Translations under genes and position numbers: made by a program
DNA from: Verrucomicrobiota bacterium
Lineage (GTDB): Bacteria > Verrucomicrobiota > Verrucomicrobiia > Verrucomicrobiales > Verrucomicrobiaceae
Length of the DNA: 34,024 nt
Reading direction: 5' to 3'
Assembly (NCBI GenBank): GCA_009885695.1
Contig: VFKE01000017.1
Coordinates: 1-34,024 of the forward strand
Notes under the pieces: generated by a model
Told to the model about the DNA's origin: nothing
What the model saw: the letters and a program-made list of their open reading frames with translations, nothing else
Database searches by the model: none
In this document: piece by piece, positions 8,324 through 16,008 of the stretch
Position numbering within the stretch: position 1 is the stretch's first letter
Layout of the letters: every line of letters begins with the position of its first letter

Positions 8324-8578
8324 TTAATAATGCAATAGCGCACGCCCACCCAGCGGATGAAGATGAGTTTCTTCGTAAACCCATCCTGTCAATCTTGTTA
8401 ATCCTGTCTCAACCCACCCATTGTGTTTTTCGGGCTCAATTTCACTGCCGTAGCAGCCGAGGTCGGAGCAACCGAGATCGTCGGCGAGAATAAAGTCGAT
8501 GTTCAGCTTCGAAGCGGAATCGGCGGATGAATTACCGCATAGGGCGAAAGGGAAATATAGAAAGAGTAGCCTGGTCAT
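8324..8578 (-). pseudogene. Sulfatase, N-terminal fragment
   Basis: From ATG 8578 the frame gives a signal peptide (MTRLLFLYFPFALCG) and then the classic sulfatase opening, LNIDFILADDLGCSDLGCYG, with the paired Asp that binds calcium. Similarity ends at about 8441. The remaining codons to the stop at 8324 read through a dispersed repeat (8347-8397) and have no sulfatase character. The CxPSR active-site motif and everything beyond are absent. Normal sulfatases are about 450-550 residues. It is a decayed gene cut off next to the repeat. Confidence 0.75.
8347..8397. repeat. 51-bp dispersed repeat, copy 1
   Basis: This stretch matches 33829-33879 in the same orientation at 49 of 51 positions. 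It contains GATGAGTTTCTTCG and CATCCTGTCAATCTTG. It sits at the break point of the sulfatase fragment. It has no coding sense. Confidence 0.85.
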
Positions 8579-8631
8579 GGATGCGGGTGGCACTGTTGCC
8601 GGATCAAGTCAATGCCCACCAGTGGCAAATA

Positions 8632-9318
8632 CTACCCCGCTTGTGCCATTTGTGGCGGGCAGCTCATGTCGGCGCTACTGCCGCGTTCGTCGTGGGACAG
8701 GGTGCTCGATGGTCCGTCAAACTCGTGCACGCGTGATGCGAAGCGCGCCAGCACTTGGTGCGAGACGGCGTTGAGTGTGGTGAGCACGTTGTGGCCGCGG
8801 GAGGCAGCGGCTTCGTAACTCAGATGGCGCTGTTGGCCGTTGTTGAGCAGATACTCCATGTATTCCACTGGCGCGGCGTTGGGCGCGTCGCGTTTGTTGT
8901 ACTGCAGCACGATGGGGATCTGCTCGATATTTTGGCCGTTCAGGCGGAGGTTGGCCTCGAAATTCTGCCACGCGTGGATGTTGTCACGCTGGCGATCGAG
9001 TTGCGAATCAGCGACAAACACCACGCCGTCGGCCTGACGGAGCACGAGTTGGTAGGTCGCATTGTAGACGATTTGTCCGGGCACCGTGTAGAGATGGAAG
9101 CGGGTGCGATAGCCGTTTAGCACGACGGCTTCCACGGCCAGAAAATCAAAAAAGAGTGTGCGGTCCTGGGCGGTCGCGAGCGAGATCAGATCGCCACGCG
9201 TCTCCGGATCGAGGCATTGATGGACGTGCTGGAGGTTGGTCGTCTTCCCGCCAATCGGCGTGCCGCAATAAACAATTTTGAAGCTGACGTAGCGCTCCGC
9301 GTGGTGGATCGACGCCAT
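8632..9318 (-). CDS. mglA: MglA-type small Ras-like GTPase
   Basis: The 228-residue protein closely follows MglA, the bacterial Ras-like GTPase that marks a cell pole and directs motility or secretion machines. Seen are the P-loop GTPIGGKTTN (19-28), the switch I segment QDRTLFFDF (51-59), the switch II HLYTVPGQ (75-82), where MglA proteins lack the usual DxxG Asp, VADSQ (103-107) and the guanine motif NKRD (141-144). MglA is normally about 195 residues; the extra C-terminal 30 residues (from about 200) are polar and of no known function. No membrane anchor is visible. It lies 12 bases after the roadblock-protein gene, which should encode its regulator. Other MglA-like proteins differ in role, so the target process is unknown. 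Confidence 0.9.
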   Translation of the reverse strand: MASIHHAERYVSFKIVYCGTPIGGKTTNLQHVHQCLDPETRGDLISLATAQDRTLFFDFLAVEAVVLNGYRTRFHLYTVPGQIVYNATYQLVLRQADGVVFVADSQLDRQRDNIHAWQNFEANLRLNGQNIEQIPIVLQYNKRDAPNAAPVEYMEYLLNNGQQRHLSYEAAASRGHNVLTTLNAVSHQVLARFASRVHEFDGPSSTLSHDERGSSADMSCPPQMAQAG

Positions 9319-9330
9319 GACTCGGAGGAT

Positions 9331-11922
9331 TTACCTTGCCGACGATTCGCTGAGGATCGCAGCGATTTCACGGCCGAGGAGGGTGATCTTTTCCTTCAGC
9401 GCAGTCTCGCGTCGGCGCGGATCATGCAGCACGGCGAAAGTGATCGCGCCCTGAAGGCAGAAGGTCGCTTCGACCTGGTCGCTCTGAATGTGGAGTGTCT
9501 CGGCATCATCGATTCCCGTGAGACTGGCCAGAGCGGTGAGGCCGTTGATCTTCGAGGGTGCATCGTGCAAGAAGCGATGGGCCTCCGGTGAATCATCTCC
9601 GGATTCGGCGATTGGGCGTCCGTTGTTGACACAGAGCGCGGCGGAGACACCGGGGAGATGACGCGTCAGATTTACGATCTGAGTGACATCCGTGGCATCG
9701 GGTGATCCGAGCAGCACCGTCAGAAGAAGTCGCCGGGTGGCGTTGTCGCCTCGTGGTGTGGCCACAGCGGCGAAGGATCCCTGAGGCGGAAGCACCGGCG
9801 CGGGGGAGACAAACTCGGGCGCGCCAGTCAGTGGATTGGCCGGAATGATGACCGACGCGTTCTTTTCTGGTGTTGCTGATGGTAGCAGATCAGAATTTTG
9901 TTCGGCAACGGAGGGAGTGAACAATGGTTTCGCTTCTGGCGTTTGCGGAGCGTCAAACGAGATCGGAGTTGCCAGTGTCGGGGCAGGACTGTTCCAAAGC
10001 GGCTGTTGTGGGGCGGGAGATTCGAGCACGGTCTCTTTCCATGAGTTATCCGGAACAGGCGCGAAGGGATCGAGTCGCGTGTCGGACGGAATGGCCGTGG
10101 CTGCGATGGATGCTGGAGCCATCTCGGAGACGGCGGAATATGCAGTGTTCGATGGAAGTTCGACCTGCACACCGCTGCGCGCCTGAGTGAAGAGCACGCG
10201 AATGGGTGCGTCCAGACCGGCGACGATGGCTTCCAGCGGAATGATCACCCGACCAGTGGCGATCTGACCGGCCAGCATCTCACAGGGCAGTGTGAACTGA
10301 ACCCAAGATGGAATGTTTTCGGGATTGGTGCCCAGATCATGTGCGGCGCAATTCTTCAGTGAGGCAGCAAGATTCAGTTTCACTACCTTGCCGCCATCGC
10401 TTGCTCCCTCTACTGGTTGCATCATTGGTGCCTGTGCCGGATGAGGCGGCTCAACGGCGGCAGGCAGCGGACTGCCGCCAAAGAAACTTGCGGTATCGAT
10501 TGGTGGCTTCTTCGCAAAGGGATCTGCCGCAGGCGGCGCAGATTGCTCCGCAGCCTTTGCCAAAGCCTGGATGCGTTCGAACGGATTGAATGGTTTTGAT
10601 GAAGCTGTTGGGAGGGAACTCGCCGGCGCGGTCGGTGTATTTTCCACTTGGGCTACGGGCTGACTGAGTTCGGCGGGTGCCGGTGCCACTCCAAAGTTGC
10701 TGAAGAATCCGGCCGCATGGGGAGGCGCGGTTTCAATTGGCGCGATTGCTGCGGGTGAGTCAGCGGCTAACTGCGGTTGTTCGACAGGAAAAAAAGTAGC
10801 ACCGACGCCGGGCAATGAGGCAGCGGCTGCTGGCGCAGGAGATTGGGCTGAGAAAATTGACTCCCAGTTGGCAGGTGGTGCTACTGGCGGATTAGCCGGC
10901 GACGCAGGCGCTGCCGGAAAGGGTGACACTGAGGCGGGTGTCTGCGCGAATGGCCAGGCCGTGGCCTGCGGTTCGGGCGAAGGCGCCGAGAAAAACGAAC
11001 TGTCCTGCGACGACGATCCAACGCCCGGCACCGACTGCACGACCGGACCATTGAGCATCGAGGGAATAGCTGGAAGTGCGTCTGCCGACTGCGGGGCTGG
11101 CGCGGGCGCAATGGGTGACGCAAAGGAAGAAAAGGAAGATGCGCTCCCAGACTGCGGTGCGTCTTGCGCGGACTCAGGTGCCAGTGAAAAAGGACTCGAG
11201 ACTGTCATGGACGGTGCGGTCATGAAGGGACTGGCCGCCATTGCTTGCTCGGCAGCTGGTATGAGAGTGAAGGGCGCGGGATGAAAAAGGAGGGGGGCGG
11301 GCGCAGCGGGTGAAGCCGTTGCAGGTTCATCTTCACGGGGTGCCGACACTATCCCAAAAGGACTTGATGGCGTGGGGGTTCCATGTTGAGGCATCATCGC
11401 AAATGGATTTTGCGGTGCAGCCGTTGTCGTGTTTCCTGGTATCAGATGGGCAATTTTATGCGGCGGCAACGGAACCGTTCTCGAATCGTGAGGCCCAACA
11501 GCCATCTGGAACATCGACGGGCAGACCCGGAAAAGTTCGTAGAGCGGGATCGTGGGATTACCGCTCCGCAAAGCGCTTTCAAGAACGTGATCGGGAACAG
11601 TTACCGGATGAGTCGAAGGCAGTCCGGGATTTTTTGCGACATCGGCCGGTATCCACGGCAACAAGTCACCTATGGTTAGTCCCGCAACGGGTGTTTCTTC
11701 AGCGGGAGCGAATGGGCTCAATGCGACCGGCGCGCCAACGTGGGCTTCAACCGTGGCAGTCTTGAAGAGCATCGAGTTGGGGAATACTGAATTGGAATCG
11801 GCCACAGACTGAAAGGGTGAAGCAACTTCGGCCGGAGCCGCGTTCTCGGGAACCACAAGAGTAGCGGCTGCACCATTAGTGGAACCGCTTTTGCCAAAGA
11901 AACTGCGCAGGGAAAATGCCAT
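9331..11922 (-). CDS. Large Pro/Ala-rich protein with C-terminal roadblock/LC7 domain
   Basis: This 863-residue protein is mostly disordered linker rich in Pro, Ala and Ser. Three ordered parts stand out. Two are related to each other: about 83-163 (VPDHVLESALRSG, IPLYELF, VPLPPHKIA) and about 510-600 (LPCEMLAGQIATG, IPLEAIV, VELPSNTAY). The third (about 720-863) is a roadblock/LC7-like domain with RRLLLTVLLGSPDATDVTQI, HLPGVSAALCVNNG and a closing helix REIAAILSES. Roadblock proteins such as MglB dimerise and act as GTPase-activating partners of MglA, whose gene follows directly. The linkers carry ten S/N/D-P-F tripeptides. ATG 11922 is chosen over a TTG two codons upstream. The N-terminal MAFSLRSFFGKSG is basic but not a signal peptide. 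Confidence 0.85.
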   Translation of the reverse strand: MAFSLRSFFGKSGSTNGAAATLVVPENAAPAEVASPFQSVADSNSVFPNSMLFKTATVEAHVGAPVALSPFAPAEETPVAGLTIGDLLPWIPADVAKNPGLPSTHPVTVPDHVLESALRSGNPTIPLYELFRVCPSMFQMAVGPHDSRTVPLPPHKIAHLIPGNTTTAAPQNPFAMMPQHGTPTPSSPFGIVSAPREDEPATASPAAPAPLLFHPAPFTLIPAAEQAMAASPFMTAPSMTVSSPFSLAPESAQDAPQSGSASSFSSFASPIAPAPAPQSADALPAIPSMLNGPVVQSVPGVGSSSQDSSFFSAPSPEPQATAWPFAQTPASVSPFPAAPASPANPPVAPPANWESIFSAQSPAPAAAASLPGVGATFFPVEQPQLAADSPAAIAPIETAPPHAAGFFSNFGVAPAPAELSQPVAQVENTPTAPASSLPTASSKPFNPFERIQALAKAAEQSAPPAADPFAKKPPIDTASFFGGSPLPAAVEPPHPAQAPMMQPVEGASDGGKVVKLNLAASLKNCAAHDLGTNPENIPSWVQFTLPCEMLAGQIATGRVIIPLEAIVAGLDAPIRVLFTQARSGVQVELPSNTAYSAVSEMAPASIAATAIPSDTRLDPFAPVPDNSWKETVLESPAPQQPLWNSPAPTLATPISFDAPQTPEAKPLFTPSVAEQNSDLLPSATPEKNASVIIPANPLTGAPEFVSPAPVLPPQGSFAAVATPRGDNATRRLLLTVLLGSPDATDVTQIVNLTRHLPGVSAALCVNNGRPIAESGDDSPEAHRFLHDAPSKINGLTALASLTGIDDAETLHIQSDQVEATFCLQGAITFAVLHDPRRRETALKEKITLLGREIAAILSESSAR

Positions 11923-11958
11923 GGACAAGTTATCACCGCAATTAAATTTAAGTATTCA

Positions 11959-11986
11959 TATTTACTATGTAAAATAAGAATGACAA
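11959..11986 (-). promoter_or_regulatory. Candidate sigma-70 promoter for the roadblock-mglA unit
   Basis: On the minus strand TTGTCA (11981-11986) and TAAATA (11959-11964) are separated by 16 bases, in an AT-rich stretch unlike the surroundings. A start site near 11952 would leave about 30 bases to the ATG at 11922. The prediction rests on sequence match alone. Confidence 0.45.
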
Positions 11987-12095
11987 TAAACCATTGCTTA
12001 AGCGATAATAAATATCAATGAGAAGCTAAGCAAGAAAAAACTCCGGCAGTCTAACTATTTTTTCTGGAATCCAAGATTTCTCAAATCAGTGTGCC

Positions 12096-12962
12096 CTACA
12101 GCGCCAGATGCCCCAGAGCGAGCAATCCATAATAAGTGTACTCGACATCCAGTGCATCGTCTGCCCAGTGCCCATGGAAGCCACCCTCTGCCGACCAAAG
12201 TGAATCCACAAAATCGAGACAGCGCTCGCGTTCCGTTTCTAACGAAATCTGCAAACCGTCGAGCGCGTGCAGCGCCACCGCCGTGCTTAACAAATCCGGT
12301 AACGGTGCTTTCGGCGTCGCGAGGAACCCACACGATACATGTTGCTGCTGCAACAGCCAGGCACTGCTGTGCACCGGCGGCGATTCCTGTAGATGGCGGA
12401 ACAGCGTGAGCGTGGCAGCCGTCGCGCTGGTGGTGCCCTGCGCGAGTCCGCGCTCGTTGGCAAATGACCCATCTTCAAGCTGCAACGATCCCAGTGAGTT
12501 CAAGAGTTGCTCCGGCTCTGCGAGTGCCATATCCAGATCCGATAAAGCTCCCCACGCGAGCAACGCACCATAGGCAGAACCATGCGCCCGGCCTGGCGTT
12601 CCATGAAAGCCACCGTCAGGCGTCCGGAAAGTATTAATCCGGCGCGCCAACGAGTACTTTATTTTGTCCTCAAAAAAATTTCTCTCCAAAGCCGCACCAC
12701 ATCGCGCCAGTGAGCAGGCGTGAACGAAGTCGAGTGACTCCGGCTTCGCGGATGCGACAAGAAACTCCGCAACGTTCCCGGTTGGCGGTTCCAACTGGAG
12801 CGCGAGCATCGCCTCCAGTCCGAAGACGGTGTAGTAAAGATCCGGACATCCGTCACGGTTGGCAAAACCACCAGAATCGGTCAGCCGCGATTTCACGAAG
12901 TCCGCTACCAATTGCGCTGATTCGCCCAACAACTTGGGTGCCAGCCGCGACACTTGGAGCAT
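12096..12962 (-). CDS. Prenyltransferase/squalene-cyclase-type alpha-alpha repeat protein
   Basis: The protein (288 residues from ATG 12962; a GTG at 12998 would add 12) is built of about five repeats with the G-G-F signature: SGGFANRDGCPDLYYTVFG, DGGFHGTPGRAHGSAYG, DGSFANERGLAQGTTSAT, CGFLATPKAPLPDLLST and GGFHGHWADDALDVEYTYYG. This matches the alpha-alpha barrel of protein prenyltransferase beta subunits and terpene cyclases. Zinc ligands of protein prenyltransferases appear missing: where Asp-x-Cys is expected there is PDLLST, and the expected His is not found in the last repeat. There is no DxDD cyclase motif. It is probably non-catalytic or has another role. It follows the cyclic-nucleotide-binding gene and precedes the GTPase unit. 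Confidence 0.8.
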   Translation of the reverse strand: MLQVSRLAPKLLGESAQLVADFVKSRLTDSGGFANRDGCPDLYYTVFGLEAMLALQLEPPTGNVAEFLVASAKPESLDFVHACSLARCGAALERNFFEDKIKYSLARRINTFRTPDGGFHGTPGRAHGSAYGALLAWGALSDLDMALAEPEQLLNSLGSLQLEDGSFANERGLAQGTTSATAATLTLFRHLQESPPVHSSAWLLQQQHVSCGFLATPKAPLPDLLSTAVALHALDGLQISLETERERCLDFVDSLWSAEGGFHGHWADDALDVEYTYYGLLALGHLAL

Positions 12963-13044
12963 CTCGAGCCGGAAACTGGGTCGTGTGGTTGCGATCACGC
13001 TCCGCCATGCCTCGTTTGCCCCGCGACGTCAACCGCCCATGCGT

Positions 13045-13629
13045 TCAACGTCTGCTTCGCGCGGGAAGCTTCCGCTTCGCGGCCCTGGGTTTCACACCCT
13101 TGACCGGGAGCGTGATGCTTCGCTTCGCTGCGATTTTTGCCTTCAAGAGGCGCAGTTCATTTTGCACTTTCGCAAGCTGGCGCGAAGTGGCTTCAAGCCG
13201 CCCGGCTGTGAGCCGGGCAATGAATTCGTAAAGCGCGGCGTAGAAAGCCGGATACTCCTCGCGAGGCTTGATGTCCTGAAGAAATTTTTGGTCCACGGCA
13301 AGACAAACCACCCGCGTCTTGGCCACCACGGAAGCCGAGCGCCGATCCTCACTAACCACGGCCAGCTCGCCAAAAACTTCACCCGTCTGTCCGATGGTCG
13401 CCAACAGCTTGCCCTGTCTGCGCACCTCCACCTCGCCGCTGAGAAGGATGTATATGCGCGAGTCAATCGCGCCTTCGTCGATCATCACATCTCCCGGTTC
13501 ACCCTGAACGTAGTTGCTGGAATCGAGCACATCATCGAGTTGCTCGTCGTCGAAGGAACCCAAAAACGGCAGTTTCTTCAAGGCAGCCGGCACCCGGCCG
13601 TGTTCGTGAATGTATGCGAATTCTTTCAT
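13045..13629 (-). CDS. Cyclic-nucleotide-binding domain protein without DNA-binding domain
   Basis: The 194-residue protein has a cNMP-binding fold (about 15-135): LPFLGSFDDEQLDDVL, GDVMIDEGAIDSRIYILLSG, then the phosphate-binding cassette GEVFGELAVVSEDRRSASV with the Glu and Arg that contact cAMP or cGMP. A helical segment (about 140-170) follows, then a strongly basic tail (KRKLPARSRR). No helix-turn-helix is present, so it is not a Crp/Fnr regulator. It could be a regulator subunit working by protein contact. It is transcribed towards the repeat-protein gene, 82 bases apart, and diverges from the lipoprotein gene. Confidence 0.85.
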   Translation of the reverse strand: MKEFAYIHEHGRVPAALKKLPFLGSFDDEQLDDVLDSSNYVQGEPGDVMIDEGAIDSRIYILLSGEVEVRRQGKLLATIGQTGEVFGELAVVSEDRRSASVVAKTRVVCLAVDQKFLQDIKPREEYPAFYAALYEFIARLTAGRLEATSRQLAKVQNELRLLKAKIAAKRSITLPVKGVKPRAAKRKLPARSRR

Positions 13630-13648
13630 TTATCCGCCATACTGTGGC

Positions 13649-13697
13649 AAAAACCGCGGCTAATTAAAAGTTTTCTTCACTTAAATTTGCGGTTTTT
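13649..13697. promoter_or_regulatory. Inverted repeat in the divergent spacer
   Basis: AAAAACCGC (13649-13657) faces its exact reverse complement (13689-13697) around 31 AT-rich bases. It lies between two divergent genes, so it could be an operator region rather than a terminator. No known box is recognised. Confidence 0.25.
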
Positions 13698-13762
13698 CAT
13701 GTTCCCTGTGTTTGGCAGGCTGGCATTTGCGCTTTCACCGGGTTCCTGTAGGTTCGCTGCCC

Positions 13763-15982
13763 ATGAAAATGCCGCGACTCATCCCACCCGTTGCTCTCGT
13801 TCTGTTTCTCTCACTCGCCTTGAGCCAGTGTGGGGAAAAAGATGCGCCCGCCACGCCCGCCACTTCAATGCCGGCTGCCACCGCTCCGACGAAGCCGCCC
13901 GTCAGCTTCGCCGCGAAGGCTCCGATGCTCGGATTTGCGGGCAAACTGCCTGCCAACACGGAGTTCTACATCGGCAGCGCCAACTTCAAACAGCATCTCG
14001 AGACGCTGAAAAAGTCCGCGTTTTACAAGGAGGTTTCCGCGCTCGCCAACGACAAAACCCCGGCCCCGGCCTCGGGTGACAAAACCATGAAGGCCCTCCA
14101 GAAGCTCTGGGGTGACGAGATTTTCATCGCCGGCGGAGCGGGCATGACGGAGTTCGCAACTTGGTTCCGCACGATTAGCCGCCTCTACAATGAGCTGAAT
14201 TTCCGCATGCTCATGACTGGCGCCGCCTTCAATCCCGCCATCGCCAAGTCCAAAGAGAAGTCCAGGGCCTTCAATCCCGCCGTCTTGTTCCAGTCCCTTC
14301 TTGCCGACCCCTCACAACTCGACCGCGCCAGCGATGTCATCGCCAAGTTCGACCTGCCGCCCATGCTCTTTGGCGTCAAGGTTGATAATCCCGCTGAGGT
14401 AGCCCGCGACCTCATCCCCGAAAAAATGCTGAAAAATGCGCCCCCGGATAAAGTCACCGTTGGCACCGTCAAGAGTCCCGATGGCAGCACTTTCCAAACC
14501 CTCACCACCGACGGCGCAAAACTGCTCGCTGATGAAGCCAAACAGCAAATGCTTGCCAGTCTGCCGCCAGCTTTCAACGAGCGGTCGCGCAAGGCAATCG
14601 AAAAAATGCTCACGGATTTTCAGGGCAAAAAATTCTCATTCGCCTGGGGTCCGGTCGGTGACCATCTCATCTTCGCCTTCGGGAAAAACCTCGACCATCT
14701 GAAGTTCGCCGATGATGCCGGGGCTTCGCTCTTGTCGAAACCAGAGCTGACGCAGTTAAGTCCCTATGCAAACAAAAACCTTCTCGGGCTGGTTTACTCC
14801 AGCGCTGGCGTGCTGGAGGGCTTGATGGATAATCAGCCTTTGACCCCCATGCTGCGCGGCGTGGTTGGCGCCATGAAGGAGAACCCGATGTTCTCTGCCC
14901 TTGGCACGATTCTCGAAAATCAGCTTGCCGAATACACGCCGGCCGAGTCCGCCTTATTTAAGATGGAAATCACCGCCCAAGCCGCTGCGATCTGGTGGGA
15001 TCGCGGCTTGCATATGGAAAGCTACGGCGGTGCCCGCTCCAGGGCCTTCGAACTGGCAAAAAATTTGCAATACGCCCGCCTGGTTGACCAACCCGGTGTC
15101 GTCGCCGCTTTTGCCTACCAGCGCAGTCATCCGTTTGAGAAATTTCAGCGTGCATGGATGGAGAAGCTTTTCAGCATGATCTACACCGCCGCGCAGGAAC
15201 TGATAAAAACAGGCATCGCCGGTCCGGAGGGCGGACAGAGCTTCGCCATGTTCGAGGGTTTGGTGCTGCCCATGTTGAAAAAAATTTATGACGCCGACAG
15301 GGAGCTTTCCGACAATGGACTTGGTGGCGAAGCGGCGTTCGTCATTGATGTGAATGGCAAAATGCCTTCGCTTCCAGGAGTCCCGATCGAAGCCAAGGAC
15401 ATGAAATTTCCCCGCATCACCACAATCTCCGAAGTGACCAACCGCGGCATCGTGGCCTCAAGTTGGAAAAAGATGAGCGACACCATCACCGAAGCTATCG
15501 GCACCTTTGCCGGCGGCGGTGGTGGTGCATCCGACGCGAAGGGCACTACTGCGGGTGCAGCGCCGTCCGGCTTTGTTCCCCCGGATCCGATCAGCACCGA
15601 GAAAAACGGTGTGACCACCTGGTTCTACGGCCTGCCGTTTTTTGCCGGGGACATGCTTCCCTGCGCCTCAATCAATGACAAGCTGCTGGTGCTCAGCACC
15701 TCCAAAAACTGCGCTGAGGCCTTCGCCGGCGAACTCTCCAAACCTGCGACCACAAGCGTGGACGGACTCGTTTGGAAACTCGACCTCGGTGCGCTCGTGG
15801 ATTGGGGCGTCTCCGCCACCAAACTCTCGCCCGCTCAAACGCCAGAAAAGCAAAAAGAAATGAAGCAGGTTCAGAAATGGGTTAAACCCTTTCACGCCAT
15901 GCGCGGTCGCATCTTCTTGGAGAACAGTGTCCCGCGCCAGAGCTTCACCTGGGAGATCAACGACCTCGTCTCCTTCGACTAG
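13763..15982 (+). CDS. Large predicted lipoprotein of unknown function
   Basis: This 739-residue protein starts with a signal peptide ending in a cysteine (MKMPRLIPPVALVLFLSLAL then SQC), so it is probably lipid-anchored at the cell envelope. Gln just before the Cys is unusual for a lipobox, which normally has Gly, Ala or Ser there. The mature part has a Pro/Ala/Thr linker (about 28-45) and then a long mixed fold with segments such as LPANTEFYIGSANFKQHLE, KLWGDEIFIAGGAGM, KKFSFAWGPVGDHLIFAFG and a late part WFYGLPFFAGDMLPCASIND. I recognise no catalytic motif. The repeated strand-plus-helix character and the alternating LIFAFG and LLVLSTS strands suggest two related halves. It may be co-transcribed with dgt, 26 bases on. 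Confidence 0.8.
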   Translation: MKMPRLIPPVALVLFLSLALSQCGEKDAPATPATSMPAATAPTKPPVSFAAKAPMLGFAGKLPANTEFYIGSANFKQHLETLKKSAFYKEVSALANDKTPAPASGDKTMKALQKLWGDEIFIAGGAGMTEFATWFRTISRLYNELNFRMLMTGAAFNPAIAKSKEKSRAFNPAVLFQSLLADPSQLDRASDVIAKFDLPPMLFGVKVDNPAEVARDLIPEKMLKNAPPDKVTVGTVKSPDGSTFQTLTTDGAKLLADEAKQQMLASLPPAFNERSRKAIEKMLTDFQGKKFSFAWGPVGDHLIFAFGKNLDHLKFADDAGASLLSKPELTQLSPYANKNLLGLVYSSAGVLEGLMDNQPLTPMLRGVVGAMKENPMFSALGTILENQLAEYTPAESALFKMEITAQAAAIWWDRGLHMESYGGARSRAFELAKNLQYARLVDQPGVVAAFAYQRSHPFEKFQRAWMEKLFSMIYTAAQELIKTGIAGPEGGQSFAMFEGLVLPMLKKIYDADRELSDNGLGGEAAFVIDVNGKMPSLPGVPIEAKDMKFPRITTISEVTNRGIVASSWKKMSDTITEAIGTFAGGGGGASDAKGTTAGAAPSGFVPPDPISTEKNGVTTWFYGLPFFAGDMLPCASINDKLLVLSTSKNCAEAFAGELSKPATTSVDGLVWKLDLGALVDWGVSATKLSPAQTPEKQKEMKQVQKWVKPFHAMRGRIFLENSVPRQSFTWEINDLVSFD

Positions 15983-16008
15983 AGCGCGGCCCCCCACGAC
16001 CGCATTCG

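Noticed and set aside
8632-12962. Idea that the barrel protein prenylates the MglA-type GTPase
   Set aside because: The GTPase has a Cys at about 220 but no CaaX or CC end (it ends MAQAG), and the barrel protein lacks the zinc ligands expected of a protein prenyltransferase.
13200-13218. GCCCGGCT-GTG-AGCCGGGC hairpin inside the cNMP-protein gene
   Set aside because: The arms are only 8 bp in a GC-rich gene and the protein is normal there, so I cannot separate it from chance.
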